Positions 57,542 to 64,000 of a stretch of 64,000 nt of DNA are shown piece after piece. Source of the DNA: JADKAV01 sp963704075 (GTDB lineage: Bacteria; Actinomycetota; Actinomycetes; S36-B12; UBA10799); contig CAVPGV010000020.1 in assembly GCA_963704075.1 (NCBI GenBank), positions 135,886 through 199,885 on the forward strand. Reading direction: 5' to 3'. The notes under the pieces are model-generated. The model saw only the letters and a program-made list of their open reading frames with translations. It searched no databases and was not told the origin of the DNA. Positions within the stretch are counted from its first letter, which is position 1. Each line of letters starts with the position of its first letter. The position numbers and the translations under genes are program-made.

Positions 57542-58206
57542 AAGCGCACCGCCAGCGACCCTGCGAAAGCGACCGCCACCAGGTCGAACCATCCGTACCC
57601 GCCGGCTGCCACCGAGGGCGGGTTGCCCATCGGGACCCACCCCACGATGGTGTCCATCGGCTGCCACGTCCACACCGCCCACCGGGTGCCGAGCACCTCG
57701 AGCCAGGACACGACCCAGAACGCCCCGACGAACAGCAGCGGCGAGCGACCCCACCGCAGGAAGCCCAGCAAGCAGACCGCCCAGAACGCGCCGAGTGCGT
57801 CGTGCCGGTCCCCGGCCAGCGCGTAGGCGGCGACCAGCACGACCACCAGGACGGTGATCCGCACCAGCTGTCGTTGGTGGCGGCGTGCCCAGCCCCACTG
57901 CCCGAAGTCCAGTGCCGCGAGGTACACCAGTCCGTGCCCGGCGGGCACATACGCGGGCACCGCGCCGAGCCGGTACTCGTAGACCCCGAGCCAGCCGCTG
58001 AAGACCAGCTCGATCACCGTGGCGAACACCACGACGATGCCGACCTGCCAGCGCACCAGCGACGGTTGCGCCATGGTGAGCACAACGAGCAGCGCGGTCG
58101 TCGCCAGCCCGAGCAGCCACTGTTGCGCCGTCGTCGCGCGAGTGTCCGCGAACAACGCCAGCGGGATCCACGCGAGGATCAGCAGCAGCGCACGCGGCGA
58201 CCTCAT
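57316..58206 (-). CDS. Membrane protein with uncertain C-terminal end
   Basis: 296 residues as read. Residues 1-220 hold about eight membrane helices (LLLILAWIPLALF, LLGLATTALLVVLTMA, VGIVVVFATVIELVFSGWLG, VYLAALDFGQWG, and others). The last 75 residues lie antisense to hisN and look unlike protein, so the true stop may be near 57540 with a missed frameshift. ATG overlaps the stop of the AI-2E gene (ATGA), so it is translated with it. Family unknown. Confidence 0.6.
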   Translation of the reverse strand: MRSPRALLLILAWIPLALFADTRATTAQQWLLGLATTALLVVLTMAQPSLVRWQVGIVVVFATVIELVFSGWLGVYEYRLGAVPAYVPAGHGLVYLAALDFGQWGWARRHQRQLVRITVLVVVLVAAYALAGDRHDALGAFWAVCLLGFLRWGRSPLLFVGAFWVVSWLEVLGTRWAVWTWQPMDTIVGWVPMGNPPSVAAGGYGWFDLVAVAFAGSLAVRFQAWRRRGSTASWSKPLVVAADMDSSTGPPDQLVIEPPASEITGTSAAMSQRFSAGSTATSMEPSATIMCDQKSP

Positions 58207-59306
58207 GGCAGGGCGGCGCCGGTGCCGGTGGGATCGGCCGGTGGCGGTGTGAATCCCGAACGGGAACCGGTGTTGGCCCAGAATCGGATGCTGGAATAGA
58301 GGACCGCGACCAGTGGCACAGCGATGACCGCACCGACGATGCCGGCCGTGACAGTTCCGGCGGCCACGGCGACACCGACCGCGAGGGGGTGCAGGTTGAC
58401 GGCCTTGCTCATCACCAGTGGCTGCAGCACGTGGCCCTCGAACTGCCCCACCAGCACGATCAGCACGATGACCGCCAGCGCGATGAGCGGACCGCGGGCG
58501 GCCAGTGCGACCACCGCGGCGATCGCGGTGGCGATCGGTGCGCCGATCAGCGGGATGAAGGAGAACAGGAACACCAGCAGGGCCAGCGGAAAGGCCAACG
58601 GGACGCTCAGAACGAGCAATCCGAACAGCACGAGGACGGCGTTGACGAACGCGACGATGACGATGCCGCGGGTGTAGCCGGCGAACGAACCCCACGCGAC
58701 CTGCCCGACCCCGTCGATCCGTCCGCGCTGACGGGCCGGGAACAGCCCGACCATCCAGGCCCAGATCTCACGGCCGCCGAGCAGGAAGAACACCGACGCG
58801 AAGATCGCCAGGGCGAAACCGGTGAAGCCCTCGACGATGGTGCCCGACGCGCCGATCGCGGTCGAGGCGAGGTCGCTCTGGTGCTCGGTGATCCAGGTAC
58901 GGGCGGCGTTGACGTACTCGGTGATGGCGTCGGTGGTCAGATGCAGGGGGCCGTTCTCCAGCCACGCCAGGATCTCGTCGATGCCCTGCCGGAACTGGAT
59001 CGTCAGGCCCTCCCACTGCCCGGCGACCTGGGTGCCGATGAACACGAACACCCCCACGATCGCCGCCACCACCGCCACGAGGCCGACCGCGACCGCCAAT
59101 CCGCGAGGCAGGATGCTGTGCAGGATGTTCACCAGTGGTGCCACCAGCGCCGCGATGATCATCGCCACGAACAGGGCCACCGCCACGAACTCGACGGCGA
59201 TGACGACCTGCAGGGCGACGAACCCCACCGCGAGCAGCACCAGCAGGCGCCAGCCGAAGGCCGCAGCAACGCGCATCCCATGGGGGATCTCGTCGTCGGG
59301 GCGCAC
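58203..59306 (-). CDS. AI-2E family transporter/efflux protein
   Basis: 367 residues with about eight helices. The AI-2E pattern is visible: VALFVAMIIAALVAPLVNIL, GFTGFALAIFASVFFLLGG, VLSVPLAFPLALLVFLFSFI, PLIGAPIATAIAAVVALAAR and LQPLVMSKAVNLHPLAV. Members export small signals or ions; the ligand is uncertain. GTG at 59306 is preferred since DEIPHGMRVAAAFGWR is typical at this family's start. Overlaps the membrane gene downstream. Confidence 0.82.
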   Translation of the reverse strand: MRPDDEIPHGMRVAAAFGWRLLVLLAVGFVALQVVIAVEFVAVALFVAMIIAALVAPLVNILHSILPRGLAVAVGLVAVVAAIVGVFVFIGTQVAGQWEGLTIQFRQGIDEILAWLENGPLHLTTDAITEYVNAARTWITEHQSDLASTAIGASGTIVEGFTGFALAIFASVFFLLGGREIWAWMVGLFPARQRGRIDGVGQVAWGSFAGYTRGIVIVAFVNAVLVLFGLLVLSVPLAFPLALLVFLFSFIPLIGAPIATAIAAVVALAARGPLIALAVIVLIVLVGQFEGHVLQPLVMSKAVNLHPLAVGVAVAAGTVTAGIVGAVIAVPLVAVLYSSIRFWANTGSRSGFTPPPADPTGTGAALP

Positions 59307-59532
59307 CCGCTCATCGTGCCATGCGGGTTCCTGCCCAGGTGATCGGATGAGGGGTTTGGTTCGCCCTCGGATTCCAAGGGGCGTCGCGGGCAGGCGCATC
59401 GCCCAGCCCGCGGCGGCCTTGGCGACCCTCTGCGGCTCAGACTCTCCCCAACCTGCCTGGGCAGAACAGCGCGCGGCTGGCACGACCGGCTTGGTTCGCA
59501 GGCCGGTTCCCACCCCAGAGCGCTGCGACCGG

Positions 59533-59541
59533 TTGTCCACA
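59533..59541 (+). promoter_or_regulatory. Perfect DnaA box
   Basis: TTGTCCACA matches the DnaA box preferred in streptomycetes and relatives, in a GTTGTCCACAAC palindrome. Single copy, 65 bp before the diguanylate cyclase start. Confidence 0.4.
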
Positions 59542-59605
59542 ACTGCGAGATTCCGCTATCGGATGTCGCAGGTTCGACCTACCCTGTTCACACGGAGGTA
59601 ACCGG

Positions 59606-61432
59606 GTGACCACAGTACGGACGTGGGGGAACGTTCTGCGGCGTCCGAGCACGCCCGCAGCCGCTCTGTTCGCCATCAACGGCCGCCCGCATCGCACCCC
59701 CATCGATCTGCTGCAGTGGTCCGCGCATCACGACGCCGAGTTGACCGAAGCGGTGATGCCCGCCGCCCTGAACGCCGCGGAAACCGTGCTACTGGTCCAC
59801 GACGGCAGGGTTCGCGCTGCGCTGGACCGCCAAGAGGTGCGGGGCCACGTCCTTTCGACCTCCGCCGCCCGTCACCTGGACGATCCGGCGCTCGCCAGGA
59901 CCGAGCCGGTTCTGGAACTGCACGAACCCGATGCACAACCGTGGCTGAGCCGCTGGAATCCGCTGTCATTGGTGAGCCTGCCGCTGAGCGTCGACGGCCA
60001 CAGTTACGGCGTTCTGCTCGCGCTCACCTACACCGAGCCCTGCGACACCGACGCTCTCCAGACCCTGCGCGCGTGCGCCGAACGGGCGGCCCTGCGCCTG
60101 GCGCTGCGCGACGCCCGCCGGCACCTCGCGCTCACCTCCTTGGCGCTGGACGCGGTACCGGTCCCGGCTGCCGGGCTGGATGCCGACGGCCGGGTCCGGG
60201 TGTGGAACAACACCGCCGAGGCCACCTACACCCTTCCTGCCTCGCAGGCACACGGCCGCCACCTGGCCGACCTGGTCCACACACAGCCCGAAACCGACGA
60301 GTTGGCGTGGCAGGAATCGACCCACCGCCCGATCACCGCGGTCCGGGTGGACACCGTGGAGCGCGACGGCGCGACGGGCATCGCGTTCACCGACCTGACG
60401 GCGGAGATCGTTGCCGCGGAAGGTCTGGCACGGCAGCACGCGCTGGCGGTCATGCTGCTGGAGTCGGTCCCGGGACGCGCCTGCGTGCTGGACGCCGACG
60501 GCATCATCGTCGCCACCAACGACACGTTCGACAAGAAGGGCCCGCTGGGCCGCGGCCGGCGGTCTGCGCTTGCCCTGGGTTCGGACTACCTCGCGTGGCT
60601 GGCCACCGTGGACGAGTCCCTGCACCGGGAAATGGTCGACGTGCTCGACGGGGATGTCCCCAGGATGTGCCACGAGATCGAGTCCACGTACCGCCGACAG
60701 CCACGCTGGACCGAACTCCACGCCACCGGCTCCCACAACTCCGAAGCCGCCGCCCTGGTCCTGCACATCGACATCACCGAGCGCAAGGAACTCGAACTCG
60801 ACCTCGAGCACCGTGCCACCCACGACCCGTTGACCGGCTTGCCCAACCGGGTACTGCTGGTCGACCGTCTGACCCACGCCCTGACCCGCGCCGCCCGATC
60901 CCACACGAACGTGGGCATCCTCTTCTGCGACCTCGACCGCTTCAAGGACGTCAACACGCAGTTCGGGCACGCCGGCGGCGACGAGCTGCTCATCCAGATC
61001 GCCAAACGGCTCAAGCAGGTCTGCCGCACCTCCGACACGGTCGCCCGGGTCTCCGGCGACGAGTTCGTGCTGCTGCTCGAGGACGTGTCCAACACCGAGG
61101 AGATGGAAGACGTCGCCGGGCGGGTCCTGGAGTCGCTCGCGGCCCCCATCGAACTCGAGGACGGCGTCGCGCACACCGGTGCCAGCATCGGGATGGTGCT
61201 CACACCGGGCATCCCCCGCGCCGGCATGGGCAGCGTGCAGAAGCTCGTGCGCCAGGTCGACGCCGCCATGTACGCGGCCAAGGACGCCGGACGCAACCAG
61301 TTCGCATGGTTCAGCCCGGAGATGCTGGACAAGCCACAGGCTCGGCCCGAACTTCCTGGAGACTGTGGCCCGGCGGTTGCTGAACCGCTAGCGACGGCGG
61401 ATCCGCAGCGGCATCCCACCGACCGGCCGTAG
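59606..61432 (+). CDS. Multidomain diguanylate cyclase (GAF/PAS-GGDEF)
   Basis: 608 residues as read. GAF-like part (1-175), two PAS parts (about 180-390) and GGDEF (about 405-575): DPLTGLPNRVLL, GILFCDLDRFKDVN, and the active loop SGDEF in place of GGDEF, which is a tolerated variant. The I-site RTSD lies five residues before. So active and feedback-inhibited. GGAGGT precedes the GTG. Its tail overlaps the opposite P450 gene by 45 bp; a tail in another frame ending FLETVARRLLNR at 61391 is also plausible. Confidence 0.85.
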   Translation: MTTVRTWGNVLRRPSTPAAALFAINGRPHRTPIDLLQWSAHHDAELTEAVMPAALNAAETVLLVHDGRVRAALDRQEVRGHVLSTSAARHLDDPALARTEPVLELHEPDAQPWLSRWNPLSLVSLPLSVDGHSYGVLLALTYTEPCDTDALQTLRACAERAALRLALRDARRHLALTSLALDAVPVPAAGLDADGRVRVWNNTAEATYTLPASQAHGRHLADLVHTQPETDELAWQESTHRPITAVRVDTVERDGATGIAFTDLTAEIVAAEGLARQHALAVMLLESVPGRACVLDADGIIVATNDTFDKKGPLGRGRRSALALGSDYLAWLATVDESLHREMVDVLDGDVPRMCHEIESTYRRQPRWTELHATGSHNSEAAALVLHIDITERKELELDLEHRATHDPLTGLPNRVLLVDRLTHALTRAARSHTNVGILFCDLDRFKDVNTQFGHAGGDELLIQIAKRLKQVCRTSDTVARVSGDEFVLLLEDVSNTEEMEDVAGRVLESLAAPIELEDGVAHTGASIGMVLTPGIPRAGMGSVQKLVRQVDAAMYAAKDAGRNQFAWFSPEMLDKPQARPELPGDCGPAVAEPLATADPQRHPTDRP

Positions 61433-62572
61433 TGTGACCTCCGGTTTCATCCGGGCCCTGCCCGTGGTCTCGAACGTGTAGCGCTCACGCAGGTGGTCCA
61501 GGATGATCGGGCCTTCGATCAGGGACATCCCCCGCCCGATGCACAACCGCGGGCCGGCCCCGAAGGGGACGTAGCCGGTGCGCGGCATGGTGCGGCCCGG
61601 GCGGAACTGCTGCGGATCGTCCCAGGCGGCGCGGTGCCGGTGCAGCAGGTACGGGGACATGATGATCAGCGCATTGGCCGGGATGTCGACGCCGGCGAGT
61701 TGGTCGGGGCCCAGTGCCTGCCGGGTGATCAGCCACGCGGGCGGGTAGAGGCGCAGGGCCTCGTTGAACACGTCGGCCGATGAGGCGTCGGTCGGGTGGT
61801 TGGCCAGCAGGTACAGACTCCACGTCAGGGCGCTGGCGACGGTCTCGTGCCCGGCGACGAGGAACGTGACGACCTGGTCGCGGACGGTCTGCGGGTCGGC
61901 GCCGTCCTGCAGCAGGCGCAGCAGAGTGCCCTCCGGCGCGGGCTGGGCGGTGAGTTCGCGGACGGCACGGTCCAGGCGGGCCTTGGCGGTGGCCAGTTGC
62001 CGGTTGTTCGGCGTCGGCATCCACAGCGGGGCGCTGATCGGACTGGACTTCTTGACCACGACTTCCAGCCCGGACAAGGTGGCCTCGGCCAGATCCGCCG
62101 CGCTGCCCGTCAGGTCCGCGCCGAACAGCACCTCCCCCACGACTTCCAGCGTGATCCGCAGGATGTCGGCGTCCACGTCCCGCACACCGTCCGGCCAGTC
62201 GATGCGTGAGCACGCAGCGTGCGTGGCTTTGTCCACCTGTGGTGCGAGGTCGGCGCCGAACGCCGGCTGGACGACGGGTCGTTGGCTGCGCCACAGGTCG
62301 GTGTCGGCGGTGAGCAGCCCGAAGCCGGTGAGCATGGACAACCGCCGGTACTGCAGCGTGTCCTTGCCGTAGTTCTTGTGGTTGGCCCGCAGCACCCGGT
62401 CCACCGCGTCGGGATGGTTGACCAGGTACGTGGGCGGGTTGGGGATCGGGAACTGCACGACGTCGCCGTGCCGCAGCCAGGACTGGTGCAGGAAGCCCAG
62501 CGGGTTGCGGATCATCGTCGGCGCGCCGCGCAGCATGTCGGCGCCGCTGGGCCCGGGCGCAGTGAGATCCAC
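61388..62572 (-). CDS. Cytochrome P450
   Basis: 394 residues. I-helix AGHETVASALTW, ExxR in NEALRLYPP, the haem loop FGAGPRLCIGRG with its cysteine thiolate, and the PERF-like region are all present. A soluble bacterial P450 that needs ferredoxin and reductase partners, not seen nearby. Substrate unknown. GTG start at 62572; the gene is divergent from the hydrolase. Confidence 0.93.
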   Translation of the reverse strand: MDLTAPGPSGADMLRGAPTMIRNPLGFLHQSWLRHGDVVQFPIPNPPTYLVNHPDAVDRVLRANHKNYGKDTLQYRRLSMLTGFGLLTADTDLWRSQRPVVQPAFGADLAPQVDKATHAACSRIDWPDGVRDVDADILRITLEVVGEVLFGADLTGSAADLAEATLSGLEVVVKKSSPISAPLWMPTPNNRQLATAKARLDRAVRELTAQPAPEGTLLRLLQDGADPQTVRDQVVTFLVAGHETVASALTWSLYLLANHPTDASSADVFNEALRLYPPAWLITRQALGPDQLAGVDIPANALIIMSPYLLHRHRAAWDDPQQFRPGRTMPRTGYVPFGAGPRLCIGRGMSLIEGPIILDHLRERYTFETTGRARMKPEVTLRPVGGMPLRIRRR

Positions 62573-62621
62573 GCCTCGATCCTGCCACCGGGGTTGCGCG
62601 ACACGCCCACGAGTCAGTTGG

Positions 62622-63176
62622 ATGCCAAGGGTGACGTCCTACGTGGTGCTGCCGGGGATCTACAACTCCGGGCCGACGCATTGGCAGACGCTGTGGGAGA
62701 TCGGACCCGGCGTTCGTGCGGTTCGAGCCGCCGGACTGGGACGTGCCGGTGCGCGCCGAGTGGATCGCGGCGTTGGAGGCGGCGGTGGTTGCGGCGCCCG
62801 AGCCACCGGTGCTGGTGGCGCACAGTCTGTCCTGCCTGCTGGTCCCGATGTGGGCGGCCGAATCACGCTCGCCGGTGGCGGGCGCGTTCCTCGTCGCGCC
62901 GGTGGACCCGGCGGAACCGGCGTTCCCGGAGGCGGCCGATGAGTTCCGGGACGTGCCGCGCGGACGCCGCTGCCGTTCCCCTCGCTGGTGGTCGGGAGCC
63001 TGGACGACCACTACGCGGACGTGGAGTTCGCCCGAGCGTTCGCTGCCGACCTCGGCGCGCAGTTCGTGGTGGCCGGGGCGCTGGGCCACATCAACGCCGA
63101 CTCCGGCCTCGGGGACTGGCCGCAAGGCAGGGAGTTGCTGGCGGGGTTCGTGGCCGGCCTGGGCGGGGGTTCCTGA
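62622..63176 (+). CDS. RBBP9/YdeN-like alpha/beta hydrolase, two frameshifts
   Basis: About 180 residues when read through. VVLPGIYNSGPTHWQTLWE, LVAHSLSCLLVPMWA (nucleophile Ser in VAHSLS), SLVVGSLDDHYADVE (Asp) and AGALGHINADSG (His) give the full catalytic triad of this small serine hydrolase family. Frame changes near 62705-62715 and 62960-62975. GTG at 62631 is an alternative start. Function unknown. Confidence 0.78.
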
Positions 63177-63190
63177 CAGGGCCGCCGGAT

Positions 63191-63925
63191 TCAGAGGCTG
63201 GCCAGAATCCGCGACGGGTCGAGTCGATCGTCCAGTTGGTTGGCGCGTTGGGCGAAGACGATCCGGCCCTCGTGGTCGATGACCAGGGACGTGGGCATGG
63301 CGATGTCCTGCTTCTCGACGCCGAACAGCACGCGGTCGTACCACGGGGCGCCACGACTGTCGTCGGCTCCCACGGCATCGAGTAGCTCGGTTGTCACACC
63401 GCACAGAATCGTGATGCGGTCGCCGACGTGAGCCTGCAGCGGGGCTGCCTGTTCGGGCTCGTCCACCGAGGCGGCGTAGATCGTGAGCCCGGCCGCGATG
63501 AGCCGGTCGTACTCGTCCAGCAGCTCGCCCAACTGGTGCTTGCTCGACGGACACCACCAGCCCCGGTAGAGGACGAGCAGGACCGGTGCGTGTCGCCTCA
63601 GGTCCTCGTCGGTCACCACCTCGCCGTCGACGGTGGTCATCCGCACGGCCGGGAGTTGGCTTCCGACGGTCAGGGCCAAACGCGGCGAGCCGTGCAGACG
63701 CAGCTCGAGGCGAGAAACGACGAACCAGACCACAGCCAGCGCGAGCGTGATGATCGCCACCGCGGAGCTGCCGCCGGTCGCCCATCCAAGTGCCGCGGAC
63801 AACGCCCCAACGCCGACAACCACATCGAAGATCCACGTCCTGTAGGTGAACCGATGCAGCGCGAAGATCATCGCGAAGTAGGCCACCACCCCGACGATCA
63901 CGAGTCCCAGTCCGATGGCGGTCAT
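63191..63925 (-). CDS. Membrane-anchored peroxiredoxin/thioredoxin-fold protein
   Basis: 244 residues. Three membrane helices in the first 70 residues, then an AhpC/TSA-type fold with YRGWWCPSSKHQL (a conserved WCPxS-type cysteine in place of the usual peroxidatic VCP) and PTSLVIDHEGRIVFA. A redox role at the membrane is likely; the single cysteine suggests a 1-Cys mechanism or another partner. The start is well supported by family layout. Confidence 0.82.
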   Translation of the reverse strand: MTAIGLGLVIVGVVAYFAMIFALHRFTYRTWIFDVVVGVGALSAALGWATGGSSAVAIITLALAVVWFVVSRLELRLHGSPRLALTVGSQLPAVRMTTVDGEVVTDEDLRRHAPVLLVLYRGWWCPSSKHQLGELLDEYDRLIAAGLTIYAASVDEPEQAAPLQAHVGDRITILCGVTTELLDAVGADDSRGAPWYDRVLFGVEKQDIAMPTSLVIDHEGRIVFAQRANQLDDRLDPSRILASL

Positions 63926-64000
63926 GGCACTCGCCCCATCCCGGGAGGTTCACTGCGTCGTGCCGCGATCGTCGCACCCGCCCTGCTCGACGTCAAGGTA
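63926..64000. other. Window edge, no feature
   Basis: 75 bp upstream of the membrane-anchored protein; nothing recognisable. Confidence 0.4.

Overview
This 64 kb window is GC-rich chromosomal DNA from a high-GC Gram-positive bacterium (Actinomycetota). The family content shows it: a LysX-type lysyl-phosphatidylglycerol synthase/lysyl-tRNA synthetase fusion, a one-chain 2-oxoglutarate metabolism enzyme (Kgd), WhiB1, PdtaS, a SigH/ZAS anti-sigma pair, the 24-residue ribosomal protein bL37, the small biotin synthase helper BsaP, a coupled siroheme sulfite reductase and iron-sulfur CysH, and a DUF222 protein. I see no rRNA, tRNA, CRISPR array, integrase or transposase. I cannot name the species.

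Layout. 1-10 kb: the end of a DUF222 gene, then a leftward operon (DUF2510 membrane protein, acetoacetyl-CoA synthetase, lysX) and a sugar permease. 10-13 kb: a molybdate regulator with modABC. 13-16.8 kb: assimilatory sulfur genes (polycysteine leader peptide, sirA, zinc ribbon, cysH, CbiX-type chelatase). 16.8-25.6 kb: acyl-CoA dehydrogenase, kgd, a DUF6104-like gene and two c-di-GMP genes. 25.7-36.5 kb: oxidoreductase, secreted beta-propeller protein, threonine aldolase, AhpD-like protein, TrpB2, helicase-associated protein, malic enzyme and an amino-acid-type binding lipoprotein. 36.5-41.7 kb: anti-sigma/sigma pair, diacylglycerol-kinase-like gene, whiB1 and pdtaS, with a repeat element between the last two. 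41.7-48.3 kb: bioAFDB, a tiny membrane peptide, an IlvG-like ThDP enzyme, a thioesterase and bsaP. 48.3-56.2 kb: PilT-like ATPase, bL37, rshA, sigH, hydrolase, SRAP protein, WS/DGAT, aroA and rsgA. 56.2-64 kb: DUF2231 protein, hisN, membrane proteins, a diguanylate cyclase, cytochrome P450, a hydrolase and a membrane-anchored thioredoxin-fold protein. The gene set whiB1-pdtaS ... rshA-sigH ... SRAP-aroA-rsgA follows the order of Mycobacterium tuberculosis Rv3219-Rv3228, opened up here by the biotin block.

Three features cut across the window. (1) A family of intergenic repeats with a strict 19-bp period recurs at four loci, usually as two arms in opposite orientation; the largest copy lies inside a pair of identical 74-bp direct repeats. 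I do not recognise it and it is the best candidate for something undescribed. (2) Many genes start 5-8 bases after a TANNNT hexamer with no Shine-Dalgarno, which predicts widespread leaderless transcription. (3) About ten genes, including aroA and rsgA, are broken by small indels, more likely consensus errors than true pseudogenes. Operons are tight, with frequent ATGA/GTGA overlaps (acs-lysX, modABC, sirA-zinc ribbon-cysH, bioAFDB, sigH-rshA, SRAP-hydrolase).
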